Shown piece after piece: positions 24,107 through 33,974 of a DNA stretch of 64,000 bases. The stretch's first letter is position 1; each line of letters begins with the position of its first letter. The position numbers and the translations under genes were made by a program. The notes below the pieces were generated by a model that ran no database searches, was not told the DNA's origin, and saw nothing but the letters and a program-made list of their open reading frames with translations. Source of the stretch: Bradyrhizobium diversitatis (GTDB lineage Bacteria; Pseudomonadota; Alphaproteobacteria; Rhizobiales; Xanthobacteraceae); assembly GCF_016031635.1 (NCBI RefSeq), contig NZ_JACEGD010000011.1, forward strand, positions 186,001-250,000, in the 5' to 3' direction.

Positions 24107-26215
24107 ATGCGCCCCAGCCTGCTCAATCCGCTGTTTGCTCCCGTGACCACCCTGCCCGGCGTCGGTCCGAAGCAGGACAAGCTGCTGCAGTACCTGCTCA
24201 GCCGCAGCGAGACGCCACGGCTGGTCGACCTGCTGCTGCATCTGCCGAGCCAGGTCATCGACCGCCGGGCCCGGCCGAAGATCCGCGATGCGGCCGTCGG
24301 AACCATGGTGACGCTGGAGGTCACCGTCGATCGCCACCGCCCGCCCCCGCCGCGCAATGCGCGCGCGCCGTATCTCGTCTACGCCAGCGACGACACCGGC
24401 GATGTCGTGCTCACCTTCTTCCGCGCCAAGCCGGGCTATGTCGAAAAACTGCTGCCGGTCGGCGAGAAGCGCTACGTCTCCGGCACGCTCCAGATGTACG
24501 ACGGCATCCCGCAGATCGTGCATCCGGACCGCGTGCTCGACGAGGAGGCGATCTCGAAACTGTCGGGCATCGATCCGGTCTATCCTCTGACCGAGGGTCT
24601 CGCGCTCGGCTCGCTCCGCCGCGCGATCGCGCAGGCGCTGCTGAAGCTTCCTGCCTTGCCGGAGTGGATCAGCCCCGAGGTGCTGCGCCGCTGCCACTTC
24701 CCGCCGATCGCGGAAGCGCTCAATCGCGTGCACCAGCCGGTCGAGCTGACCGACATATTGCCGGACCAGCCGTTCTGGTCGCGCCTCGCTTTCGACGAGC
24801 TGCTGGCCGGCCAGCTCGCGCTCGCGCTGATCCGTGCGCAACTGCGCCGCCCCGCCGGCGTGCGCAACGCCGGCGACGGACACTTGCGCAACAAGATCAT
24901 CGATGCCCTTCCTTACGCGCTCACGCCATCCCAGCGCAACGCTGCCGCGGCAATCGCCGACGATCTGAAGCAGCCGGTGCGCATGCTGCGGCTGCTTCAG
25001 GGCGACGTTGGCTCGGGCAAAACAGTCGTGGCGCTGCTCGCGGCTGCCGCCGTCGCCGAGGTCGGCAAGCAGGCCGCGCTGATGGCGCCGACGGAAATTC
25101 TGGCGCGCCAGCACATCAAGACCATTGCCCCGCTCGCCGAGCGCGCCGGCATGCGCGTTGCCATCCTCACCGGCCGGGAAAAGGGCAAGGAACGGCGCGA
25201 GATCATCGCCCGGCTCGCCGCAGGCGAGATCGATCTGCTCGTCGGTACCCATGCGCTGATCCAGGACGACGTGATCTTCCATGATCTCGCGCTCGCCGTC
25301 GTCGACGAGCAGCACCGCTTCGGCGTGCGCGAACGGCTTGCGCTGACGTCCAAGGGCGAAGCCGTCGACGTGCTGGTGCTGAGCGCGACGCCGATCCCGC
25401 GCACGCTGGTGCTGACCTATTTCGGCGACATGGACATCAGCGAGCTGCGCGAGAAGCCCGCCGGCCGCCAGCCGATCGATACCCGCGCCGTCGCCATGAA
25501 CCGGCTTGGCGAGGTCATGGACGGCGTCGGCCGCGCTCTCCAATCCGGCAAGCTGGTCTACTGGATCTGCCCGCTGGTCGAGGAGTCGGAGGCGGAAGGC
25601 ACCGAGCATCTCACCAACGCGACCAAGCGTTTCGAGAGCCTGCAAAAACGTTTCGGCGAGCGTGTTGGCCTCGTCCACGGCCAGATGAAGGGCACCGAGA
25701 AGGATCGCGTGATGGGCCAGTTCGCCGCCCACGAGATCGGGCTCCTTGTCGCCACCACCGTGGTCGAGGTCGGCGTCGACGTGCCCGCCGCAACCATCAT
25801 GGTGATCGAGAACGCCGAGCGCTTTGGCCTTGCCCAGCTGCACCAGCTGCGCGGGCGCATCGGCCGCGGCTCGGAAGCCTCGACCTGCATTCTGCTCTAC
25901 GGTGAGCCGCTCGGCGAGATGTCGAAGGCACGGCTGAAAGTGATCCGCGAGACCACCGACGGCTTCCGCATCGCCGAGGAAGATTTGAAGCTGCGCGGCG
26001 AAGGCGACGTGCTCGGCGTACGCCAGAGCGGCCTGCCCGGCTACCGCATCGCGCGCCCGGAGGTGCACGGCCAGCTGATCGCCCAGGTTAGAGACGAGGC
26101 GCTGCGCATCCTCAAGGACGATCCCAAGCTGAAGGGCGAGCGCGGCGAGGCGCTACGGTGCCTGTTGTACCTATACGAACGAGACGAGGCGATCCCGTTG
26201 ATCGGGGCGGGTTAG
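24107..26215 (+). CDS. recG: ATP-dependent DNA helicase RecG
   Basis: This 702-residue fork-reversal helicase has an N-terminal wedge/OB domain and superfamily 2 motor motifs. Walker A LQGDVGSGKT is near residue 300, DEQHRFGV near 400, SATPIPRTL near 428, and the late QLRGRIGRGSEAS corresponds to motif VI. Length and order match the family. It is divergent from sdhE-mfd. Confidence 0.95.
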   Translation: MRPSLLNPLFAPVTTLPGVGPKQDKLLQYLLSRSETPRLVDLLLHLPSQVIDRRARPKIRDAAVGTMVTLEVTVDRHRPPPPRNARAPYLVYASDDTGDVVLTFFRAKPGYVEKLLPVGEKRYVSGTLQMYDGIPQIVHPDRVLDEEAISKLSGIDPVYPLTEGLALGSLRRAIAQALLKLPALPEWISPEVLRRCHFPPIAEALNRVHQPVELTDILPDQPFWSRLAFDELLAGQLALALIRAQLRRPAGVRNAGDGHLRNKIIDALPYALTPSQRNAAAAIADDLKQPVRMLRLLQGDVGSGKTVVALLAAAAVAEVGKQAALMAPTEILARQHIKTIAPLAERAGMRVAILTGREKGKERREIIARLAAGEIDLLVGTHALIQDDVIFHDLALAVVDEQHRFGVRERLALTSKGEAVDVLVLSATPIPRTLVLTYFGDMDISELREKPAGRQPIDTRAVAMNRLGEVMDGVGRALQSGKLVYWICPLVEESEAEGTEHLTNATKRFESLQKRFGERVGLVHGQMKGTEKDRVMGQFAAHEIGLLVATTVVEVGVDVPAATIMVIENAERFGLAQLHQLRGRIGRGSEASTCILLYGEPLGEMSKARLKVIRETTDGFRIAEEDLKLRGEGDVLGVRQSGLPGYRIARPEVHGQLIAQVRDEALRILKDDPKLKGERGEALRCLLYLYERDEAIPLIGAG

Positions 26216-26223
26216 GATTGTTC

Positions 26224-26637
26224 ATGATGGATCCCGCGTCAAAGCTACGTGCCAGGCTAATGCCAATCTTGCAAAGATGGGAGCAAGAGCTCCGAAGAGA
26301 TAATCCAAACATTACAACGAAAATCTACGATTGGCCGATCGGCAGACTCACAAGTTGGCAAGGTCACGATATTGGAATCGAATGCGTCTTCAAAAACGTC
26401 GTGCCGGAATGGCCCGACAACGTAGCGCTGTCGATATCGCTCAAGCACTTAGATAAGAGCCCATCGATTCAATCCGCTGACGTCGTTTGGGGGCATCCTA
26501 GCGGCTACGTCGAAGCGAGCTTGTTACCGACTTCTGTCGAATTTTCCCCCAACCATCTCGCAGAAGTAATTGAAAGGTTGCCCGAACTGTTCACCGCGCT
26601 CAAGCAGGCTATCCGAAGAGGTCGGCCTGTTGCTTAA
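26224..26637 (+). CDS. Low-GC orphan hypothetical protein
   Basis: The protein starts at ATG 26224 or 26227 (about 137 residues), 8 bases after recG. It is soluble and tryptophan-containing (ILQRWEQELRR, KIYDWPIGRL, IECVFKNVVPEWPDNVALSI). No family was recognised. Its base composition is clearly more AT-rich than the flanking genes, with AAA, ATA and TTA codons that neighbours avoid, which suggests recent transfer. Confidence 0.7.
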   Translation: MMDPASKLRARLMPILQRWEQELRRDNPNITTKIYDWPIGRLTSWQGHDIGIECVFKNVVPEWPDNVALSISLKHLDKSPSIQSADVVWGHPSGYVEASLLPTSVEFSPNHLAEVIERLPELFTALKQAIRRGRPVA

Positions 26638-26649
26638 TCAGTGGGCGGT

Positions 26650-27534
26650 TCAAGAGCCCCGTGCCGCACGCTTCTGGCCCGCGCTCACCGCAAACGCCTT
26701 CATCAGCTCCGCATCCAACGCCTCGCCCTTCGCATCCTCCGCGAGATGCTCGAACCAGCGCGCAAAGCCCTCATAGATCTGGCTCGCCGGATGATTGGGC
26801 CCGAGGAAACCTGAAATCTCCCGCATCTCCGCGACCCAGCGATACGCTTTCGGAATCATGTCGGGCAGCGCCACTTCGAGCCGCGCCAGGATCGCCGGCT
26901 GGCTGAGCGCAAGCTCGTCGCGTAGCGCATCGGCCGCGCCCGCTTTCGTGGCCGCGATCACCATGGCCGAGCCGATGCCGGCGAGGCCCTTGACGATGCC
27001 GGCATAGGACATCTTCAGCGCCGACGCCGCGCCGACCGGGCCTTCGACGATCCGCACGTCGAGGCCGAGGTCCTTCAGCACGGCGACCTCGCTGGCGAAC
27101 TCGCCGGACATGTAGAAGGCCGGGCTCTTGCCGCCCGGCTGCGGAGGGAAGCCGATAATGCCGGCATCGACGAACGGCGCCTGGGCTGAGCCGATGATCT
27201 CCTCGATCCTTTGCACCGTGTCGACATTGACGGCGTTGCAGTCGACGACAACAGGCTTCTTTGCGCGCCTGACGATCAGCGCGGCCAGCCGCTCAGCCAG
27301 CGCGACGGCTTCGCCCGGGGGCACGATCGAGAGGATGATGTCGGCCTCGGCGATCGCCTCGTCCTCGGCGCCGACCATGCCGGCATCTGCCGCGCGTTTC
27401 AGCGTCGCCTCGCTCCGTCCCTTCAGCGACGTCAGCACGCGCGCTCCGTTCTCGCTGAGACGGCGGGCCACGGCGCTGCCCATGGCACCGGGGGCGAGGA
27501 TCGCAATGGTCTTCGACGTCGTTTTGGACATCAT
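26650..27534 (-). CDS. NAD(P)-dependent beta-hydroxyacid dehydrogenase-like protein (DUF1932 type)
   Basis: This 294-residue protein has the 6-phosphogluconate/3-hydroxyisobutyrate dehydrogenase N-terminal fold with APGAMGSAVARRL (G16-x-x-G19) and the loop VVDCNAVNVDTV. The C-terminal helical region contains SALKMSYAGIVKGLAGIGSAM, where a lysine occupies the family's catalytic position (about 176). The C-terminal domain matches the DUF1932 subgroup. The substrate is unknown. Confidence 0.82.
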   Translation of the reverse strand: MMSKTTSKTIAILAPGAMGSAVARRLSENGARVLTSLKGRSEATLKRAADAGMVGAEDEAIAEADIILSIVPPGEAVALAERLAALIVRRAKKPVVVDCNAVNVDTVQRIEEIIGSAQAPFVDAGIIGFPPQPGGKSPAFYMSGEFASEVAVLKDLGLDVRIVEGPVGAASALKMSYAGIVKGLAGIGSAMVIAATKAGAADALRDELALSQPAILARLEVALPDMIPKAYRWVAEMREISGFLGPNHPASQIYEGFARWFEHLAEDAKGEALDAELMKAFAVSAGQKRAARGS

Positions 27535-27636
27535 GCACTCCAGATCGAATTCCGGGCGGCAGGCTCGGGTTCAACCGGAGAATAGCAGAGGACGAAAACG
27601 CCTGCGTGAACGTGGCCATCCCGCGGGGGAATGGCC

Positions 27637-28407
27637 CTACTCCGCCTTCGCAGGTTCGGGCTGGAGCTTGGAGGCATTGGCGATACGCGCGGCATTCGCC
27701 ACGCCGGCAAGCGCCGCCACCTTCTTCGGATCGGGGGTCGAGCCCGGCTGCACCACGCCGGCCGACATGATCAGCGTCGCGGCATCCTCGGCAGTGAGAT
27801 CGACCTCGATGATCTTGCTCTTCGGGACATAGAAGAAGAAGCCGGTGGTCGGGTTCGGCGAGCACGGCAGGAACACCGAGACGTGCTCCTCCTGCCCTGG
27901 GAGGCTGCGCGCGATGTCCTCGTTCGGCGATTGCGAGATCAGCACGATCGACCACATGCCCGGCGAGGGAAACTCGACGAGGCCGACCTTGCGGAAGCTC
28001 GAGCCCTTGCCCGAGAACAGCGTCTCGAACACCTGCTTCAGGCCGCGATAGATGGCGCGCACCGCCGGGATCCGGCCCAGCAAGGTCTCGCCGACATCGA
28101 CCAGCGTCCGGCCGATCAGATTGGCCGCCAGGAAACCGACCAGCGTCAGCGTGAAGAATGCGACGACCAGTCCCCAGCCGGGAATGACGTAAGGCAGATA
28201 GGTTTCGGGCCGGTAGGCCAGCGGCACGAAGGGCCGCACCACGCCGTCGACCCAGGTGACGAACCACCAGACCAGATACAGCGTGATCGCGATCGGCCCG
28301 GTCACGACGAGCCCGGTCAGGAAATAATTGCGGAAGCGGCCCATCAGGCCGGTATGTGGTTCCGGGACGGGATCAAGAGGCGCGGGCGCGTCGTCGCGGG
28401 GGGTCAT
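27637..28407 (-). CDS. DUF502 family membrane protein
   Basis: This 256-residue protein has two membrane helices near the N-terminus (about 27-50 and 75-100) with the family's GLVVTGPIAITLYLVWWFV and GRTLVDVGETLLGRIPAVRAIY, then a soluble domain with FLPCSPNPTTGFFFYVPKS. The family is conserved in proteobacteria and has no assigned function. It follows glmS on the same strand by 88 bases. Confidence 0.88.
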   Translation of the reverse strand: MTPRDDAPAPLDPVPEPHTGLMGRFRNYFLTGLVVTGPIAITLYLVWWFVTWVDGVVRPFVPLAYRPETYLPYVIPGWGLVVAFFTLTLVGFLAANLIGRTLVDVGETLLGRIPAVRAIYRGLKQVFETLFSGKGSSFRKVGLVEFPSPGMWSIVLISQSPNEDIARSLPGQEEHVSVFLPCSPNPTTGFFFYVPKSKIIEVDLTAEDAATLIMSAGVVQPGSTPDPKKVAALAGVANAARIANASKLQPEPAKAE

Positions 28408-28495
28408 TCGGGTTCCAGGTCGTCGCTAGCAACAAGCTAGGATCTTCTAGCAGGTTTTGGAAGACCACGAAGCGACCGACCGATGTCCGTTTTGC

Positions 28496-30322
28496 CTATT
28501 CCACGGTCACCGATTTGGCGAGGTTGCGCGGCTGGTCGACATCGGTGCCCATCACGACGGCCGTGTGATAGGCGAGCAGCTGCACCGGGACGGCATAGAC
28601 CATTGGTGTGAAGGCCGCCGCCATGTCGGGCATGACGATGGTGACGAGGGACTCGACGGTCGCCTCCTCCGCGCCCTTGGCGTCCGTCATCAGGATGATA
28701 TTGCCGCCACGCGCGGCGACCTCCTGCATGTTCGAGACGGTCTTTTCGAACACCCGGTCGTAAGGCGCGATGACGACGACAGGCATGGTCTCGTCGATCA
28801 GCGCGATCGGCCCGTGCTTGAGCTCGCCGGCGGCATAGCCTTCGGCGTGGATGTAGGAGATCTCCTTCAGCTTCAGCGCGCCTTCGAGCGCCAGCGGGAA
28901 GCTGGTGCCCCGGCCGAGATAGAGCACGTCGCGCGACTTGGCGATCCGGTGCGCGAGCTTTTCGATCTGGGGCTCGGTGGTGAGCGCGTCTGCCATCAGG
29001 CGCGGGACCTCGACGAGGCCATGGACCAGCCTGGTCTCGTCCTCGTCGGACAATTCGCCTCTCGCCTTGCCGGCCGCGATCGCAAGGTTTGCCAGCACCA
29101 TGAGCTGGCAGGTGAAAGCCTTGGTCGAGGCGACGCCGATCTCCGGTCCCGCCAGCGTTTGCAGCACGGTCTCGCTCTCGCGCGCGATCGTGGAGGTCGG
29201 CACGTTGACGACGGCGACCGTGTGCACGCCTTGCGCCTTGGCATAGCGCAGCGCGGCCAGGGTGTCGGCGGTCTCGCCGGACTGCGAGATGAAGATGGCG
29301 AGATCGCCCTTGCGCAAGGGCGCCTCGCGGTAGCGGAATTCGGACGCGACATCGACCTCGACCGGCAGGCGCGCAAAGCGCTCGAACCAGTATTTGGCAA
29401 CGAACCCGGCATAGCTCGCTGTGCCGCAAGCGGTGATGTTGATGCGCTGGATGGTCTTGAGGTCGAACGGGAGCTTGACGGGCAGCGCGACGCGCTCGGT
29501 CGCCATGTCGACGTAGCGCGCCAGCGTGTGGCCGACCACTTCCGGCTGCTCGTGGATCTCCTTTGCCATGAAGTGGCGGTAATTGGCCTTGTCGACCAGC
29601 GAGGTCGAGGCGGCGTGCCTGATCTTGTCGCGCTGGACGGTGTAGCCGTCCTTGTCGAAGATCGTCGCGCTCTTGCGGGTCAGCACGACCCAGTCGCCGT
29701 CTTCGAGATAGCTGATCGTGTCGGTGAACGGGCCGAGCGCGATGGCGTCGGAGCCGAGATACATCTCGCCGTCGCCGTAGCCGATCGCCAGCGGCGGTCC
29801 GTTGCGGGCCCCGATCATGAGGTCGTTGTCGCCGGCGAAGATGAAACCGAGCGCGAAGGCGCCGCGCAGCCGCGCCAGCGTCAGCTTGACGGCTTCGACC
29901 GGCTTGTTGCCGCGTGTGAGCAGATCGTCGACGAGATGCAGCACGATCTCGGTGTCGGTCTCGGTGTGGAACACCGTACCGTTCTTCTCGAGCTCCTCGC
30001 GCAGTTCGCGGAAATTCTCGATGATGCCGTTGTGAACGACAGCGACGCGCTCGGTCGCGTGCGGATGGGCATTGTTGACGGTCGGCTTGCCGTGGGTGGC
30101 CCAGCGCGTGTGGCCGATCCCGGTGGTGCCCTTCAGAGGCTCGGCTTCGAGCCGCTTCTCCAGGTTCTTGAGCTTGCCCTCGGCGCGGCAGCGCTCGAGG
30201 TGCGCACCTTCGAGCGTGGCCACGCCCGCGGAATCATAGCCGCGATATTCAAGACGTTTGAGCGAATCCACCAATTGCTCTGCAACCGGCTCGCGCCCGA
30301 GAATGCCGACAATCCCGCACAT
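28496..30322 (-). CDS. glmS: Glutamine-fructose-6-phosphate aminotransferase GlmS
   Basis: This 608-residue enzyme makes glucosamine-6-phosphate from fructose-6-phosphate and glutamine for the cell wall and lipopolysaccharide. I chose ATG 30322 because the next codon is the N-terminal nucleophile cysteine (MCGIVGILG); the upstream in-frame GTG would block it. Glutaminase residues in GHTRWATHG and two SIS domains (ACGTASYAG, ISQSGETADT) follow, ending in AKSVTVE. A glmS ribozyme is not expected here and was not seen. Confidence 0.95.
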   Translation of the reverse strand: MCGIVGILGREPVAEQLVDSLKRLEYRGYDSAGVATLEGAHLERCRAEGKLKNLEKRLEAEPLKGTTGIGHTRWATHGKPTVNNAHPHATERVAVVHNGIIENFRELREELEKNGTVFHTETDTEIVLHLVDDLLTRGNKPVEAVKLTLARLRGAFALGFIFAGDNDLMIGARNGPPLAIGYGDGEMYLGSDAIALGPFTDTISYLEDGDWVVLTRKSATIFDKDGYTVQRDKIRHAASTSLVDKANYRHFMAKEIHEQPEVVGHTLARYVDMATERVALPVKLPFDLKTIQRINITACGTASYAGFVAKYWFERFARLPVEVDVASEFRYREAPLRKGDLAIFISQSGETADTLAALRYAKAQGVHTVAVVNVPTSTIARESETVLQTLAGPEIGVASTKAFTCQLMVLANLAIAAGKARGELSDEDETRLVHGLVEVPRLMADALTTEPQIEKLAHRIAKSRDVLYLGRGTSFPLALEGALKLKEISYIHAEGYAAGELKHGPIALIDETMPVVVIAPYDRVFEKTVSNMQEVAARGGNIILMTDAKGAEEATVESLVTIVMPDMAAAFTPMVYAVPVQLLAYHTAVVMGTDVDQPRNLAKSVTVE

Positions 30323-30542
30323 GCGGATCACTATCCCCCAAATCGTCGAAAAATCGCCTAAACGACGCGCTCAGTTTTTAGCGAAATTCCCGACGAACCA
30401 GATACTCAATAATTATTGCCGATTGAGACAGGACCGGGCGCCCTGCACTTCGCCTGCGTCGAATTGGCCGGCGTTAAACCGCGCGCATTAACTTGTTGTC
30501 AACTGGTTTAGCCAACGATTTCCATCCAGGAGATACAGGGTC

Positions 30543-30761
30543 ATGAAAGGCTCGTCCGACCGCAAAGGCCTGACATCGATGTCCGTCCGCGCCAGCGAGA
30601 CCACGGGCACTCGCCTTGCGCATTGGCCGCCGCCCATGCGCGGCAAGGAAAGCAAGCCCGTCTTCGTCAAGCATGCCGAAGGCGAGCCGGTGAAGCGCGC
30701 CAAGCCGCGCGGCTGGCGCCTGACCCGCGCCATCTTCTCCGAATTCGCCGACGACGAATAG
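30543..30761 (+). CDS. Small basic hypothetical protein between glmS and glmU
   Basis: A 72-residue protein with motifs THWPPPMRG-like (LAHWPPPMRGKES) and a C-terminus RLTRAIFSEFADDE. CAGGAGATA precedes the ATG. It is on the opposite strand between two functionally linked genes and ends 5 bases from the glmU stop. The family is not named; I recall similar short proteins in Bradyrhizobium, which is not evidence of function. Confidence 0.6.
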   Translation: MKGSSDRKGLTSMSVRASETTGTRLAHWPPPMRGKESKPVFVKHAEGEPVKRAKPRGWRLTRAIFSEFADDE

Positions 30762-30766
30762 CGCCG

Positions 30767-32122
30767 TCATTTCTCCGGCTTCTTGCCGCCCGTCTTCAGC
30801 TCGCGATAGCGCGCCGCGCCGCCTTCCCTGATGACCTGCTGGCTGCGCTCCAGCGCCATGGCGTCGTCGGGTACATCCTTCGTGATCACCGAGCCGGAGC
30901 CGATATAGGCGCCATTGCCGATTTTCACGGGAGCGACCAGCGAGGAGTTGGTGCCGACGAACGCGCCCTGCCCGATCACCGTCTTGTGCTTCTTGAAGCC
31001 GTCGTAGTTGCAGGTGATGGTGCCGGCGCCGATGTTGGAGTTGGCGCCGACGGTGGCATCGCCGATGTAGGAGAGATGGTTGACCTTGACGCCGGCCTCC
31101 AGCGTCGCCGCCTTGGTCTCCACGAAATTGCCGATGCGGGCGCCGTCGCCGAGCGAGGTGCCGGGACGAAGCCGCGCATAGGGGCCGATCGAGACGTTCT
31201 TGCCGAGCGTGGTCTGCACGATGTGCGAGAAGGAATGGATCACGGTGCCGTCCGCGATCGACACGCCGGGGCCGATCACCACGAACGGCTCGATGGTCAC
31301 GTCCTTGCCGAACACCGTGTCCGCGGAGAGATAAACCGTCTCCGGCGCGATCAGTGTGACGCCGGCCTCCATCGCCGCCTTGCGCAAGCGCGCCTGGATC
31401 ACGCCTTCCGCTTCGGCGAGCTGCGCCTTGGTGTTGATGCCGCGCACCTCGTCCTCGCTGGTCTCGATCACGACGGACTCCCATCCCTTTTCGCGGACGA
31501 TTTCGACTGCGTCCGTCAGATAATATTCGCCCTTGGAATTCGCATTGCCGATTTGCCCGAGGATGTCGAGCGCGCGGCGGCCGTCGATCGCCATCACGCC
31601 AGCGTTGCACAGATCGATCTTGCGCTCATCCGCACTGGCGTCGGCCTGTTCGCGGATCGCGACCAGGCGGTCGCCCTCGACGATGAGCCGGCCGTAGCCG
31701 GTCGGATCGGCGGCGCGAAAGCCGAGCGCGGCGATCGCGGCGCCGCCGGCGAGCGGCGCGCGCAGCCGCGCAAAGGTCTCGGCCGAGATCAGCGGCGTGT
31801 CGCCGAAGGCGATGAGGAGATCGTCAACGCCGCGCGCGATCGCCTCGCGCGCCGCCAGCACCGCGTGCGCGGTGCCAAGGCGTTCGTTCTGCACGAAGGT
31901 GAGCACGTCGGGACGGATGCGCTTCGCCTCATCCGCGACCGCCTGGTGATCGGGGCCGATCACGACCGCGAGCGAGGTGCCGGCTCCCTTCGGTGCGGCG
32001 GCGAGCACGTGGGCGAGCAGCGTCTGGGAAGCTACGGGATGCAGCACCTTCGGCAGGCTCGATCGCATGCGCGTGCCTTCACCGGCGGCGAGCACGATCG
32101 TGAGGCTGGAACGGGCGGTCAT
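30767..32122 (-). CDS. glmU: Bifunctional UDP-N-acetylglucosamine pyrophosphorylase/glucosamine-1-phosphate acetyltransferase GlmU
   Basis: This 451-residue enzyme produces UDP-GlcNAc. The N-terminal uridyltransferase has the loop LAAGEGTRM (11-19), and the C-terminal half is a left-handed beta-helix of hexapeptide repeats ([24 protein letters not shown]-like [12 protein letters not shown]). Catalytic histidine region NHLSYIG and GTITCNYDG are conserved. It lies in the same direction as glmS but is separated from it by a small gene on the other strand, so it probably has its own promoter. Confidence 0.95.
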   Translation of the reverse strand: MTARSSLTIVLAAGEGTRMRSSLPKVLHPVASQTLLAHVLAAAPKGAGTSLAVVIGPDHQAVADEAKRIRPDVLTFVQNERLGTAHAVLAAREAIARGVDDLLIAFGDTPLISAETFARLRAPLAGGAAIAALGFRAADPTGYGRLIVEGDRLVAIREQADASADERKIDLCNAGVMAIDGRRALDILGQIGNANSKGEYYLTDAVEIVREKGWESVVIETSEDEVRGINTKAQLAEAEGVIQARLRKAAMEAGVTLIAPETVYLSADTVFGKDVTIEPFVVIGPGVSIADGTVIHSFSHIVQTTLGKNVSIGPYARLRPGTSLGDGARIGNFVETKAATLEAGVKVNHLSYIGDATVGANSNIGAGTITCNYDGFKKHKTVIGQGAFVGTNSSLVAPVKIGNGAYIGSGSVITKDVPDDAMALERSQQVIREGGAARYRELKTGGKKPEK

Positions 32123-32298
32123 CGAAATCCTGTCAGATATAGCCGAATCAATTGGCGCAACGGGCAGCGAGCGCCCTCGGAAGGCTATCGCCTTGCTACC
32201 CCCGCAAACGCCCGGAATTCAAGTGCGAGGCGCTTTTCCTGTTAATGTTCCCTGATTGATTCGGGGAAGCCCGGACCGGGGCTGGGCACTTAACGTAC

Positions 32299-33693
32299 AT
32301 GGCAAAGGATTCCGACCGACTGGCGGATGCCTTCGGCACCAAGGAGACCGGCGGGCTGTTCTCCGGACTTTTGGCGGAGGAAAGCGCGTTCGACCGTCGC
32401 ATGATGTGGCGGCTGGGCTCGTGGGGCGTAGCGGCCGTGGGCGCGGTCGTCATCGCGGTGATGGCCAACCAGGCCCAGCTCGGCTGGCGGCGCGACCAGG
32501 CTGCCGCCACCGATCTCGCGCGCCAGGCCGACCGGCTCCAGATGCTGACCAGGGAGAGCCAGAACGAGGCCCGCCGGCTCGCCGCCGCCATCGAGACGCT
32601 GAACACCGATCGCGACCGGCTCTATTCGCGCGTCACCGTGCTGGAGCAAGGGCTCGATTCCGTCACCGGCGCCATTGCAAAGCAGACCGCCACACCGCAG
32701 CAGGGCGCGAAGCCGCAGGACCCGGCACCCGCAGCTCCCAGCGTCGCGCCGGTCGCCTCGACCCCAGCTCCGGCAAACGACAAGCCGCGCACGGAAGCCG
32801 CCAAGGATTCTCAGAAGGACGCTCCGAAGGAATCGCTGAAGGAGCCGCCGAGCCCACCGCCGCAGACCGCCGCTGCCGCCTCGCTCGTGCAACAGACGCC
32901 CGCAATGAACTCGGCGCTGCCGGCCATTCCGCTGGTGCCGTCCAAGCCGCTCATGGCGCCGCCGGATCCGTCCGCATCGAAACTGATTCAACCCGAGGCA
33001 GCCGAGAAGGCCGCCGAGAAGAAAGCCGAGCCGGCGCCCGCCCCGGCCGAGGTCGTCGCGGCAGCAACAAAGTCACCGGAAGCAGCCGAGAACGAATCTC
33101 CTGCGATCGCGGTTCAGCAGACGCGTTTTGCGATCGATCTCGGCGGCGCCAACTCGATCGACGGCCTGCGCGCGCTCTGGCGCGGCCTGACCAAGTCCCA
33201 TCCGGAGATCGCGGCGCTGCGGCCGATCATCATGATCAAGGAAGGCACCACCGGCCTCGGCATGCAGCTCCGCTTGGGGGCCGGCCCGCTGGTCAACGCC
33301 GCCGTCGCCGCAAAATTCTGCGCGAGCCTCGCCGAGAACGACCGTCACTGCGAGACCACCGTGTTCGATGGTCAACGTTTGTCGATGCGTGGCGGCCAGG
33401 AAAAGGGACAAGAAAAGGGACAAGAGAAGGGCCAGGAAAAAGCGCAAGAGAAAACCCAGGACAGGGTTCAAGAGAAGAGCCCGGAGAAGAATCAGGACGC
33501 GGTGCCGCAGGCCGAAGCTGCGCCGGGCGCAAAGCCCGAGAAGCCGCAGCGCCGCCGCAACTACTCCTCGAAACGATCCAAGCGCGAGGAGCCCGCGCCT
33601 GCTCCCGCGGCGCAGCCTGCGCCGGCGCCGGCGAAACCAGAGGCAGCATCGACGTCAGCGGGATCGACGCTATCGTCGTTCTTCAGACGCTAA
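32299..33693 (+). CDS. Single-pass membrane protein with coiled coil, SPOR-like domain and QEKG repeats
   Basis: The 464-residue protein has one membrane helix (about 45-62), a coiled coil (about 70-125), a long Pro/Ala/Lys linker, and a globular domain (about 275-358: TRFAIDLGGANSIDGLRALW, MQLRLGAGPLVNAAVAAKFC) that reads like a SPOR peptidoglycan-binding domain. After it come tandem G-Q-E-K repeats and a basic tail. A periplasmic cell-envelope or division role is likely by analogy. Its TAA stop is supplied by an intergenic palindromic repeat. Confidence 0.75.
   Translation: MAKDSDRLADAFGTKETGGLFSGLLAEESAFDRRMMWRLGSWGVAAVGAVVIAVMANQAQLGWRRDQAAATDLARQADRLQMLTRESQNEARRLAAAIETLNTDRDRLYSRVTVLEQGLDSVTGAIAKQTATPQQGAKPQDPAPAAPSVAPVASTPAPANDKPRTEAAKDSQKDAPKESLKEPPSPPPQTAAAASLVQQTPAMNSALPAIPLVPSKPLMAPPDPSASKLIQPEAAEKAAEKKAEPAPAPAEVVAAATKSPEAAENESPAIAVQQTRFAIDLGGANSIDGLRALWRGLTKSHPEIAALRPIIMIKEGTTGLGMQLRLGAGPLVNAAVAAKFCASLAENDRHCETTVFDGQRLSMRGGQEKGQEKGQEKGQEKAQEKTQDRVQEKSPEKNQDAVPQAEAAPGAKPEKPQRRRNYSSKRSKREEPAPAPAAQPAPAPAKPEAASTSAGSTLSSFFRR
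33400..33455 (+). repeat. Tandem 12-base repeat coding (GQEK)n
   Basis: About four to five copies of a 12-base unit like GGACAAGAAAAG lie in frame inside the SPOR-like protein gene, then degrade into QEK variants up to about 33490. Such units can change copy number by slippage while staying in frame. Confidence 0.8.
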
Positions 33694-33790
33694 AGCATCA
33701 TCCGGAAAGTGCGCAGCGGTTTTCCGAAGAGATCATGCTTTAAGAACAACCTAGAGCGCGAACGATTCATCCTGATCGCATCGCGCTTTG
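33691..33790. repeat. Palindromic intergenic repeat, copy 2
   Basis: It matches copy 1 at 2406-2509: TAAAGCATCATCCGGAAAG, TTTTCCGAAGAGATCATGC, then GATTCATCCTGATCGCATCG and CGCTTTG. The inner hairpin arms have a few changes relative to copy 1. The first three bases are the stop codon of the preceding gene, as in copy 1. Confidence 0.85.
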
Positions 33791-33974
33791 GGGCGGACTC
33801 CGCTTCCACCTGAACCCGCGGTGAATGACAGCATGTCGTCGCGCGCGCAGACGGGCTTAATTTTCAGCCCGTCATCGAACCAGCCGCCGACTGCCAAGTT
33901 ATCCCGGTCGTGAACCGGAGCGGCCGACTGGCAGAAGCACTCGTGCCCGCCTCCATGGACCAAAGGAGACACGC

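Noticed and set aside
28400..30542. glmS ribozyme or GlmY/GlmZ-type control upstream of glmS
   Set aside because: The 220-base upstream region shows no ribozyme core, and glmS ribozymes are typical of Gram-positive bacteria.
33400..33490. CRISPR-like short repeat array
   Set aside because: The repeats are 12 bases, contiguous, in frame and code for Gly-Gln-Glu-Lys; there are no spacers.
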